Shown in pieces: positions 1 through 5,615 of a stretch of DNA of 11,549 bases. The DNA lies in contig CANKEI010000033.1 of the NCBI GenBank assembly GCA_947481115.1, positions 1 to 11,549 of the forward strand. The letters are read 5' to 3'. The notes beneath the pieces were generated by a model. That model did not search any database, was not told the DNA's origin, and saw only the letters and a list, made by a program, of their open reading frames with translations. Made by a program: the position numbers and the translations under genes. This DNA comes from a bacterium. GTDB taxonomy: Bacteria > Babelota > Babeliae > Babelales > JABDEC01. How positions within the stretch are numbered: the first letter of the stretch is position 1; each line of letters begins with the position of its first letter.

Positions 1-1
1 T

Positions 2-169
2 AATTTAGATGAGCATATACCTTATCAAAGAATAGAAATTTTTAATTATGCGACCTTAATCATTGGTAATGATCCTGTGTTAGCTAAAGAATGGAACTCA
101 AGAGGGGCTATTGGTGAATATCTAAAGGATTGTCAATTGGGGTGGGCTAAATATGTTTTAGGGAGATGA
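2..169 (+). CDS. C-terminal end of an unrecognised protein (5' part outside window)
   Basis: The frame is open from the window edge for 55 codons and ends in TGA at 167-169. The visible tail contains IIGNDPVLAKEW and a GAIGEYLKDCQLGWAKYVLGR end. It is mixed hydrophobic and charged with no transmembrane segment, so it looks like the end of a soluble, largely helical domain. I do not recognise the family with certainty. The ORF that follows 25 nt downstream on the same strand could be a degraded relative, which would make this locus a small tandem family, but that is only an inference. No function is assigned. Confidence 0.55.
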   Translation, partial: NLDEHIPYQRIEIFNYATLIIGNDPVLAKEWNSRGAIGEYLKDCQLGWAKYVLGR

Positions 170-194
170 TTAATAAATAAGAGTTAAGAAAAAT

Positions 195-409
195 ATGAAC
201 TGGAAACAATATTTACTTGATTTAGAGCATAAAGAGCAATGGGATGACGCCTCTGAATACATTGAAGATATTGTCGAAGCTAATCCTGATGACATGGATG
301 CTTATTAAATTGGCATTGCGCATTTAATAAATATTTAAGTGAAGAAATTATTAAATGGGCTCAAGATGTAGTGGCTTGGAATTCTAAAGAAGAACAAGTT
401 CAGGCCTAA
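195..409 (+). pseudogene. Short helical-repeat-like ORF interrupted by a frame change
   Basis: ATG at 195 opens 37 codons (MNWKQYLLDLEHKEQWDDAS..., ending NPDDMDAY) before TAA at 306-308. The +2-phase frame is then open from 293 to TAA 407-409 and gives a peptide of similar character (LSEEIIKWAQDVVAWNSKEE...). The N-terminal part, with a WDDA-type helix followed by IVEANPDDMDAY, resembles the start of a TPR-like helical hairpin protein. The simplest reading is one small gene with a frameshift or internal deletion near 293-308. Two unrelated peptides, or a real 37-aa protein, remain possible. No strong Shine-Dalgarno precedes the ATG. Function unknown. Confidence 0.4.
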
Positions 410-431
410 TCGAGTTACTTAGCGGCATGAT

Positions 432-463
432 CTAAATACTTATTATTTTTTATAAGTATTTAG
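432..463. repeat. Perfect 12-bp inverted repeat across the 3' end of the lysozyme-like gene
   Basis: The arms CTAAATACTTAT (432-443) and ATAAGTATTTAG (452-463) are exact reverse complements around an 8-nt loop. The repeat covers the last codons and stop (443-445) of the minus-strand gene. Neither strand has a T-run after the stem, so it is not a textbook intrinsic terminator. A 3'-end stabilising or processing hairpin is an alternative. Confidence 0.7.
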
Positions 464-1219
464 CCGATTAAACCACCCCTTGAGCCACTGCGCTTCATTA
501 CGAGCTGGCGGGGAATTTTTAACCCGTGCAGTTAAAACAGCTTTGGCAGAGTCGATAAAATCTTGGACGGGCTGTTTCGTGTCAGCTGGAATACGTTGTA
601 AAACTTGTAATAACCCCCAGCCTTGATGCTTATAAGCTTCACTAGTTACAGTACCAGAGCCCTTAAAATTTAAATAATCTATTAGGGCATATAAACCTTT
701 GGGATCTCTAGCTAATTGAAAAAATAGCTTTCGGATGGGTGCTTGTTCAGAACTAGGTAAATTTTTAATCATATCTGGAAAAGTTCGTTCTAATCTTTTG
801 GCAATAAAAATAGCCTGCAAATTTTTAGTTTTTAAGAGTAGTTGACGAAGTTCTTGCATCTCAGGACTATTAAAATTAGCATTAAACTCGGCTCTTGAGT
901 TCCAGGGGCAGTGTTGGGCTGCTTTTAACCAAGCGGGCAATTTAACCCCTTGGTGCTGCAAAAATTTTAATAATTCCGGAAAGCTTTCTTTAAAACATTC
1001 TTGAGTGCCAGCTGGATACCAGATAAAATGGCCTATTCCTAAAGAAGCAAAGCTTTCGCCATCTTTCCAATTAGTTAGGCCAGTCACAGTGCCAGCACAT
1101 TCGTTATGCCAGATTTTATCCGCAATTGTACGAGCAGTTTGAACTGAAATGGTAAAGCCATAAATTGGACCAGGAAATAGCGTTAAAATAATTAAGCTCA
1201 AGACTATTTTTTTTAACAT
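443..1219 (-). CDS. Secreted lysozyme-fold-like protein, candidate peptidoglycan hydrolase
   Basis: The protein has 258 residues. ATG at 1219 is preferred over a TTG six codons upstream, because that TTG overlaps the GGGAG Shine-Dalgarno lying about 11 nt before the ATG. Residues 1-21 form a signal peptide (basic MLKK, hydrophobic IVLSLIILTLF, cleavage near IYG-FT). The mature start has an IWHNE segment (E40) followed by WKDGESFASLGIGHFIWYP (GIGH at 61-64). This recalls phage-type lysozymes, where a Glu after an N-terminal helix precedes a (T)IGxGH turn. The end, WLKGWFNRLNTYK, is also like the C-terminal turn of T4-type lysozymes. Four Cys (41, 75, 104 and none paired by proof) may include a disulfide partner set. 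The nagZ-like gene lies 75 nt upstream on the same strand, which fits a cell-wall role. The fold assignment is inferred from motifs, and substrate and activity are unproven. Confidence 0.6.
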   Translation of the reverse strand: MLKKIVLSLIILTLFPGPIYGFTISVQTARTIADKIWHNECAGTVTGLTNWKDGESFASLGIGHFIWYPAGTQECFKESFPELLKFLQHQGVKLPAWLKAAQHCPWNSRAEFNANFNSPEMQELRQLLLKTKNLQAIFIAKRLERTFPDMIKNLPSSEQAPIRKLFFQLARDPKGLYALIDYLNFKGSGTVTSEAYKHQGWGLLQVLQRIPADTKQPVQDFIDSAKAVLTARVKNSPPARNEAQWLKGWFNRLNTYKK

Positions 1220-1266
1220 AGTTAAATTTTCTCCCAACTAACTATCTCCCAATTTAATAATATCTC

Positions 1267-1303
1267 GATTGCTATTGCTAGATTAGTGTTTGTGTTAGCA
1301 ATC
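1267..1303. repeat. 8-bp inverted repeat at the 3' end of the nagZ-like gene
   Basis: GATTGCTA (1267-1274) and TAGCAATC (1296-1303) are perfect reverse complements separated by 21 nt. The right arm overlaps the stop codon of the minus-strand gene (1295-1297). A second TTGCTA at 1275-1280 allows an alternative, shorter-loop pairing. There is no T-run after the stem on the minus strand, so terminator activity is uncertain. Confidence 0.5.
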
Positions 1304-2518
1304 TTCTAAGTTTACAGCGCTATGCGCAGGTATATCTATAGTTAAATATTTTTGAGTTAAATATTTTTGTTTTAAATTTAAAATTCTTTGGACAGATTGA
1401 TCAATTTGGGTTTCTGGAATTCTGCCAGATAGCACAGCTTGGATGATCGCTTGCTGAATTTGTTTAAGATCTGTCAAAGTTAATTCATTGGTAATACTAG
1501 TACCATGTAATTGGGCGCCGCCTAAGAGCACAATATCATGGCCAGCGCTTAAAGCTTGAATGGCCGCTTCAGCGACAGATTGATCGACTTGTTTTAAAAC
1601 ACCAGCCATGACTAACGAGTCAGTAATAATTATGCCTTGAAAATTCAGCTGTGCGCGTAAATAGTTTATAGTTTTGCGCGATAGGGTTGTGCAATAATTT
1701 GGATCTAGGGCAGGGGCTAAAATATGCGCCGTCATGATCAGATCAGTTTGACTAGCTAACTGTGCAAACGGGTACAGCTCAGTGATTTGGAGCTCTTGGA
1801 GTGATTTGTGAACTACTGGTAAATCTAGATGTGAATCGGTATTTGTGTCACCATGACCCGGAAAGTGTTTTAGTGTCGTGATTATGCCGGCTGTATGATA
1901 TCCCTGAAGCGCCTGTCTGCCAAAAGTGGTCACTATGTCAGCTGTATCACCAAAACTGCGCGACCCAATAATGGGATTTAGGGAATTACTATTAATATCG
2001 ACTACCGGAGCTAGATTGGTATTGACCCCAATAGCAGCTAATTCTGTGCCAATCATTCGCGCACTAACTTCAGCCAACTCGGGGCGATTGGTTAGGCCCA
2101 AAGCTTGGTTGCCCGGAAATTCAGTGATTGGACAGCGGACTACTCGGCCACCTTCTTGGTCGACAGCGATTAATAATGGGATTTTGGAGCGAGTTTGGTG
2201 AGCTAGTTTTTGTATGCCAGTACTTAGTTTTTGCACTTGTTCTAGCGTAGTTAAGCCATTAGCCCAGTTATAATAAATAATTCCGCCAATATGTAATTCC
2301 TGAATTAGCCGTTGTGCCTCAGTATTGGCAACTTCACCACGAAAACTGACCATCATGAGCTGGCCAACTTTTTCCGGGAGGGTTAAATTCGTTACGATAA
2401 AAGTTTTAGGACTGTTTTGAGGATTATTTATCCAGCTAGTTATTGCTGGCTTAGCTGAAAATAACAAAAACGCTATTATCACTAATAAGCTGGCTAGGCG
2501 GGCTTTGGTATAGTTCAT
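1295..2518 (-). CDS. nagZ: Membrane-anchored GH3 beta-N-acetylhexosaminidase (NagZ type)
   Basis: The protein has 407 residues and belongs to glycoside hydrolase family 3. These enzymes remove N-acetylglucosamine from muropeptides or peptidoglycan fragments. Visible motifs are DQEGGRV at 120-126, KHFPGHGDT at 217-225 with D228 and H230 (the NagZ Asp/His acid-base signature), IMTAHI at 261-266, and ITDSL at 298-302, where D300 is the expected nucleophile. Residues 8-22 are a hydrophobic N-terminal segment after a short basic start, so the enzyme is probably exported or anchored facing outward. E. coli NagZ is cytoplasmic, whereas exported NagZ is known in Bacillus. ATG at 2518 is preceded by AAGGG at suitable spacing. 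The C-terminus carries a QKYLTQKYLT duplication. It precedes the lysozyme-like gene on the same strand with a 75-nt gap, so co-transcription is plausible. Confidence 0.92.
   Translation of the reverse strand: MNYTKARLASLLVIIAFLLFSAKPAITSWINNPQNSPKTFIVTNLTLPEKVGQLMMVSFRGEVANTEAQRLIQELHIGGIIYYNWANGLTTLEQVQKLSTGIQKLAHQTRSKIPLLIAVDQEGGRVVRCPITEFPGNQALGLTNRPELAEVSARMIGTELAAIGVNTNLAPVVDINSNSLNPIIGSRSFGDTADIVTTFGRQALQGYHTAGIITTLKHFPGHGDTNTDSHLDLPVVHKSLQELQITELYPFAQLASQTDLIMTAHILAPALDPNYCTTLSRKTINYLRAQLNFQGIIITDSLVMAGVLKQVDQSVAEAAIQALSAGHDIVLLGGAQLHGTSITNELTLTDLKQIQQAIIQAVLSGRIPETQIDQSVQRILNLKQKYLTQKYLTIDIPAHSAVNLEDC
1340..1369. repeat. Two exact tandem copies of a 15-bp unit inside nagZ
   Basis: The unit AGTTAAATATTTTTG occurs at 1340-1354 and again at 1355-1369. 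Its length is a multiple of three, so it adds five residues (QKYLT repeated) near the C-terminus of the GH3 protein without breaking the frame. It looks like a recent in-frame slippage duplication. Confidence 0.85.
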
Positions 2519-2624
2519 ATGGTAGCCCTTGCTTTAAAGCGTTAGTAAATAGATTTTTAATAGCTATTTTTATGCCAGTTAGTTTAGCAATAAATCAATC
2601 AATAAACCAATCCGAATTTTAATT

Positions 2625-2656
2625 AGAGTTAGAAAACTATTGTTTTTAATAACTCT
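2625..2656. promoter_or_regulatory. Imperfect dyad in the divergent intergenic region
   Basis: AGAGTTA (2625-2631) pairs with TAACTCT (2650-2656). The inner GAAAAC pairs with GTTTTT (one wobble), with an AA bulge. A further TAACTCT occurs at 2687-2693. The dyad sits between the divergent nagZ-like and acidic-protein genes, just upstream of the possible plus-strand promoter, so an operator is possible. The region is very AT-rich and chance is not excluded. Confidence 0.3.
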
Positions 2657-2659
2657 GGT

Positions 2660-2690
2660 TTGTTAGTTTAAAGATTATTAAAAATATAAC
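2660..2690 (+). promoter_or_regulatory. Possible sigma70-type promoter for the acidic exported protein
   Basis: A TTGTTA element (2660-2665) and TATAAC (2685-2690) are separated by 19 nt, which is longer than ideal. The -10 lies about 20 nt before the start codon at 2712. Low confidence because the region is AT-rich. Confidence 0.28.
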
Positions 2691-2711
2691 TCTTTTAGTG
2701 GGGGCAATAGT

Positions 2712-3182
2712 ATGCTATTTTTTAGACCTGATTTATTTAAATATGGGATATTACTTTTAAGTTTGTTAATTCCCATAAATTTTACTTTTTTAGCTGATAG
2801 CGCAGAGCCAAAAGTTCAGGCTGAGCTAGATTTTCCCGATAGCGAATCAAGTGATTCAGACGAATCAGATATTGGTGATAATGAGGTTGAGATGACAGTT
2901 GCGCCTAAAAAATCTGATACAGCGTTGGCCACAGAAATAGATCAAATCTTAGATAATTTAATGGCAGCTAATTTGGATCCCAATAAATATCACTTTTTAC
3001 AACCACCAGTAGTAGAACCAATGCCGGCAATTTTGCAAAAAAAATATGTGTCAGAATATGTGTCAGATGGTGAGCTAGATTTTGATTTAGATTTAGAAAA
3101 ATCTTTGGAGCAGCCCAAGCGTTTTGAGCACGATTCTGAATTAAATAATTTGCAGGATTTGGAATTAGATTCTGAAATTTAA
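2712..3182 (+). CDS. Small exported acidic protein of unknown function
   Basis: The protein has 156 residues, with a GGGGGC Shine-Dalgarno a few nt before ATG 2712. Residues 1-30 form a signal peptide or anchor (FKYGILLLSLLIPINFTFLADS), with possible cleavage around ADS-AEP. The mature part is strongly acidic: SESSDSDESDIGDNEVE at about 44-60, then an ATEIDQILDNLMAANLDPNKY helix, and Asp/Glu/Leu-rich DGELDFDLDLEK and LQDLELDSEI near the end. There are no cysteines and no catalytic motif that I recognise. Its neighbour downstream is the very basic histone-like protein, about 150 nt away with a separate leader, so a joint role is not implied. The opposite exported gene at 7370-8014 has a similar Ser/Asp/Glu linker after its signal. 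Function unknown. Confidence 0.75.
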   Translation: MLFFRPDLFKYGILLLSLLIPINFTFLADSAEPKVQAELDFPDSESSDSDESDIGDNEVEMTVAPKKSDTALATEIDQILDNLMAANLDPNKYHFLQPPVVEPMPAILQKKYVSEYVSDGELDFDLDLEKSLEQPKRFEHDSELNNLQDLELDSEI

Positions 3183-3281
3183 TTTACGACTTAATGCTTT
3201 GTTTCGGGCTATTTAGTAATTCAAACTTAAACTATTGCTTTTTGTTGATGTGGTTTGTTAACCTGTTTTTGTATTAAAAAT

Positions 3282-3313
3282 TTAGCAGTTCGCGCCAGTA
3301 GATGGGCTGCTAA
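3282..3313 (+). promoter_or_regulatory. Stem-loop in the leader of the histone-like gene
   Basis: TTAGCAG (3282-3288) and CTGCTAA (3307-3313) are perfect complements. A nested CCA (3295-3297) pairs with TGG (3303-3305) inside the loop. The hairpin ends six bases before the GGAGG Shine-Dalgarno (3320-3324) of the gene starting at 3333. It could tune mRNA stability or translation. It does not match a riboswitch I recognise. Confidence 0.45.
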
Positions 3314-3332
3314 TTGAACGGAGGGGTTAATA

Positions 3333-3641
3333 ATGTCGTTATTGACTAAAATCGAAAGGGCGCTAGGTATGAAGAAGCGTTCAGTTAAGCGTAAAGTCGC
3401 TGGCCGTAAGGTTGCTAGTAAAAAAGTAGCTAAGCGTCGTGTAGCGGCTAAAAGTGAAGTTGTAGTAGCAGCTAAGCGTAAAGTAGTTGCCAAACGTAAA
3501 GTTGCTGCGAAACGTAAAGTTTCAGCTGTTGCTAAACGTAAAGTTGCCCGTAAAGGTGTAGCTAAACGTAGAGTTGCAGTTAAAGGTCGTAGAGTAGTTG
3601 CTCGTCGTGCTGTTAGCAAACGTCGCGCTAAACGTGCCTAA
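3333..3641 (+). CDS. Histone H1/Hc2-like DNA-binding protein with KRKVA repeats
   Basis: The protein has 102 residues, extremely rich in Lys, Arg, Ala and Val. A strong Shine-Dalgarno GGAGG (3320-3324) lies eight nt before the ATG. A short non-repetitive start (MSLLTKIERALGMKKRS) is followed by a tail of (A)KRKVA/KRRVA-type pentad repeats to the end. No acidic residue remains after the first third except one Glu. This is the composition of eukaryotic histone H1 C-terminal tails and chlamydial Hc2, which bind and compact DNA. The expected role is therefore nucleoid condensation or nonspecific nucleic-acid binding in the cytoplasm. The start could be a small ordered helix. The near-identical repeats should allow length variation between strains. 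A ribosomal or RNA-binding role is the main alternative. Confidence 0.82.
   Translation: MSLLTKIERALGMKKRSVKRKVAGRKVASKKVAKRRVAAKSEVVVAAKRKVVAKRKVAAKRKVSAVAKRKVARKGVAKRRVAVKGRRVVARRAVSKRRAKRA
3492..3545 (+). repeat. Near-tandem DNA repeats in the histone-like gene
   Basis: AAACGTAAAGTT occurs at 3492-3503, 3510-3521 and 3534-3545, with close variants before and after. Each copy encodes KRKV. The spacings (18 and 24 nt) keep the frame, so recombination between copies would change protein length without truncation. Confidence 0.8.
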
Positions 3642-3674
3642 AACTAGCTTAAAAACTTGCTATCTCCATTAATG

Positions 3675-3698
3675 TGCCTTAAAATAGGCATGTCTTTT
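3675..3698 (+). terminator. Weak intrinsic terminator after the histone-like gene
   Basis: TGCCT (3675-3679) and AGGCA (3686-3690) form a 5-bp stem with a 6-nt loop, followed by TGTCTTTT. It lies between the histone-like stop (3639-3641) and the SRP RNA. The stem is short, so termination may be partial. Confidence 0.45.
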
Positions 3699-3705
3699 AA
3701 AAATT

Positions 3706-3788
3706 GAGAAGAAGCAAAGCATTAGCTCTGTAATCTGTCAGGTTCGAAAGAAAGCAGCAGGCGGAGTTAACTGTTTGTGCTTCTTCTC
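3706..3788 (+). ncRNA. ffs: Small bacterial signal recognition particle RNA (4.5S type)
   Basis: This is the RNA scaffold that binds Ffh and helps SRP dock with FtsY for co-translational membrane targeting. The conserved domain IV core is visible: GTCAGGT (3737-3743), a GAAA tetraloop (3746-3749) closed by UUC/GAA, then AAGCAGC (3752-3758). E. coli has GGAA closed by CC/GG at this place. The 5' end GAGAAGAAGCA (3706-3716) pairs perfectly over 11 bp with TGCTTCTTCTC (3778-3788), giving a rod of about 83 nt without an Alu domain. CTCTG (3726-3730) pairs with CGGAG (3762-3766). A TTATTTT tract follows and may end transcription. Placement just upstream of dnaX is the arrangement seen in many bacteria. 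Ends are estimated from the terminal stem. Confidence 0.93.
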
Positions 3789-3879
3789 TTATTTTAATAT
3801 AGTTTTAATATATCCTGAAAATAGTAAATCTAGAGTTTTATTAAATTAAAAATAAGCTTAAAGCTGAATTAATGGGATT

Positions 3880-5016
3880 ATGGGATCTACTATAGATATG
3901 CACACAGCTACACAGCAGCAATTAAATCTGGCCCGTAAATGGCGTTCGAAAAATTTTGACCAGATTATTGGGCAAGATCTAACGATTCGCGCGCTTAAAA
4001 ATAGCTTATTTCTAGATCATTTATTCCCAGTATATTTATTTTCAGGGCAGCGCGGCTGTGGTAAAACTACTACAGCACGAGTTTTCACAGCAGCTATTAA
4101 TTGCCAAAACTTAGAAAATTTTCGTAAAGAACCTCGTAGTTTTAAATTACCATGCTTAGAGTGCCAATCTTGTTTATTAATGGCTAGCGGTAAGCACCCT
4201 GACTTTATTGAGATCGATGCAGCTTCACATACTGGTGTTGATAATGTGCGAAATATCATCGAGGCCGCGGCGTTATTGCCCGTAATTGGCTGTAAACGCA
4301 TATACCTCATTGATGAGGCGCATATGTTGAGCAAAGCGGCATTTAATGCGTTTTTAAAAATCTTAGAAGAACCGCCTAAGTCTACGCTGTTTATTTTGGC
4401 TACTACTGATCCAGGTAAAATTATCGAAACTGTACGATCACGCTGCTTCCAACTGTTTTTTGGAGCAATTGAATCCCAGGCACTCAAAGCGCATTTACAG
4501 CAAATTTGCGCAACTGAGCAGATTATTTGTGATAGTAGCGCGCTAGATTTAATTATTAAAGAAACCGATGGTTGTGCGCGCGATGCGATCAACATGTTAG
4601 AGCGAGTTAGATTTACGGGTCAAAAAATTTCAGAAAACACAGTGCTATTGGCGCTGGGTTACCCAGATGTAGCGCAGCTTGAGAAAATCTTTGAGATTTT
4701 ATTGATCCAGCGAGATATTGGCTTATTGTTGGTCCAGCTAGATCTAGTTAATTTAACTAGGTATGCGCCAGATTTTATTTGGAAGCGTTTATTGCATCTA
4801 ATTCGAGACGCCTGGCGGATTAAATTTAATTTACCAGTAACGGGTGTGAGTGATAATTTTAGAGCTATCATGTCTCAGGTAGAGGTAGATCAGTTGATTA
4901 CGCTGTTAGAGTATTTCTGTGCTCAAGAGCAGTTATTTATGAAATCAGCTTATCCCCACCTATTTTTAGAACTATTTTTAGTGGGTTTAGTAAAAAAAAA
5001 AGATTACAGCGGCTGA
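3880..5016 (+). CDS. dnaX: DNA polymerase III clamp-loader subunit DnaX, zero-frame (gamma-like) product
   Basis: The product has 378 residues and is the AAA+ motor of the clamp loader that opens the beta clamp for replication. Motifs are LARKWR..FDQIIGQD (17-33), Walker A GQRGCGKTT (56-64), four zinc-ligand Cys (75, 92, 95, 98), Walker B/DEAH (145-148), ILEEPP (161-166) and the SRC arginine-finger motif (187-189). The later region to about 374 is the helical collar domain. The frame ends VKKKDYSG and TGA at 5014-5016, immediately after a run of ten A. The tau-specific extension continues in the -1 frame. ATG 3880 and ATG 3898 (seven codons later) are both possible starts, and neither has a clear Shine-Dalgarno. 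It follows the SRP RNA and precedes der. Confidence 0.93.
   Translation: MGSTIDMHTATQQQLNLARKWRSKNFDQIIGQDLTIRALKNSLFLDHLFPVYLFSGQRGCGKTTTARVFTAAINCQNLENFRKEPRSFKLPCLECQSCLLMASGKHPDFIEIDAASHTGVDNVRNIIEAAALLPVIGCKRIYLIDEAHMLSKAAFNAFLKILEEPPKSTLFILATTDPGKIIETVRSRCFQLFFGAIESQALKAHLQQICATEQIICDSSALDLIIKETDGCARDAINMLERVRFTGQKISENTVLLALGYPDVAQLEKIFEILLIQRDIGLLLVQLDLVNLTRYAPDFIWKRLLHLIRDAWRIKFNLPVTGVSDNFRAIMSQVEVDQLITLLEYFCAQEQLFMKSAYPHLFLELFLVGLVKKKDYSG
4992..5001 (+). other. A10 slippery run: probable dnaX programmed frameshift or slippage site
   Basis: Ten consecutive A are read GTA AAA AAA AAA G in the zero frame. This is an ideal substrate for -1 ribosomal slippage (A-AAA-AAR) and also for RNA polymerase slippage, as at the A9 run of Thermus thermophilus dnaX. 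The zero-frame TGA follows 12 nt later. A weak stem (GGCT 5011-5014 with AGCC 5029-5032, extended across one mismatch) starts nine nt after the run and encloses that stop. GTGGG at 4981-4985 is a poor upstream Shine-Dalgarno-like element. Confidence 0.75.
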
Positions 5017-5615
5017 ACTATTTACTTAAGCCTGAAATAAATAATTTAGAAATTAAGTTTATAAATAATAATATTGGTCACAGTAATAATAATTTTGGAC
5101 CTGATAATAACCTAAAAGTTGGGCAAGAAAATAAATCAAATAGCTATAAGTGGGATAAATTTAAGCTGGAAATTAAAAAGTTAGATGAGCCACTTTTGAT
5201 ATCTATTTTACAGCAAGTGCAATTTGCGCGATTTAAGCCTGAATTAAATCAAGTCTGGATAGATTTGGATCAAAATCTCAGCTTTTTTAAAGATATTATC
5301 CAAGATCAGCGCTTAGTCTGGCTGCCCAAGTTACAGGCCGTGTTTGGTGAACATATGAGCTTGGAAATTAATTTGGTGCATCAAGCAGCTTTACCAGAGT
5401 TAATTGCGCCAGTTATAGATAATTTAGAGCCTAATTTAAGTAATATTAATCTAGCTGCTGATACAGCTGCAAGTGTAAATAATAGTTTAAGTAATCCTGG
5501 CGCTGTCAGTAAATATGGTAATAAAAATTTAGATTTTGCCAATCAAGCACGTTGGCCCAAAGTTAAGCTAGTATTAGATTTTTTCCCTGGAACGTTAAGT
5601 GAGATCTCAGAATGA
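5001..5615 (+). CDS. dnaX: DnaX tau-type C-terminal extension, expressed in the -1 frame as part of a 578-aa DnaX
   Basis: The frame is open for 204 codons from the A-run to TGA 5613-5615, with no credible internal start, so it makes sense only as a fusion to the upstream AAA+ part (374 + 204 residues). It begins with an Asn-rich linker (residues coded by about 5037-5145), then a domain starting YKWDKFKLEIKKLDEPLL. That domain continues ILQQVQFARFK, NQVWIDLDQNLSFFKDII, VWLPKLQAVFG and MSLEINL. This W..(L)..I....PLL..L....F.....N.V.I......FF..... pattern is typical of DnaX C-terminal domains that contact the polymerase. A lower-complexity tail with NLSNINLAAD and a final WPKVKLVLDFFPG segment follows. 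The stop overlaps the der ATG. A disrupted gene or a homopolymer sequencing error is the alternative. Confidence 0.8.
   Translation, partial: RLQRLNYLLKPEINNLEIKFINNNIGHSNNNFGPDNNLKVGQENKSNSYKWDKFKLEIKKLDEPLLISILQQVQFARFKPELNQVWIDLDQNLSFFKDIIQDQRLVWLPKLQAVFGEHMSLEINLVHQAALPELIAPVIDNLEPNLSNINLAADTAASVNNSLSNPGAVSKYGNKNLDFANQARWPKVKLVLDFFPGTLSEISE

Noticed and set aside
1926..2201. 91-codon plus-strand frame inside nagZ
   Set aside because: It lies antisense to a well-supported GH3 catalytic core (KHFPGHGDT region) and shows no domain or Shine-Dalgarno.
3227..3619. 130-codon minus-strand frame with Leu/Arg/Thr repeats
   Set aside because: It is the mirror of the KRKVA repeats; the plus strand has the strong GGAGG site and the histone-like composition.
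4017..4871. Minus-strand frames of 192 and 70 codons inside dnaX
   Set aside because: They are antisense to conserved DnaX motifs and have no independent features.
5196..5615. Independent 139-aa gene starting at TTG 5196
   Set aside because: The same frame is open back to the A10 run and the domain begins upstream (YKWDKFKLEI), so this is the end of the DnaX tau extension.
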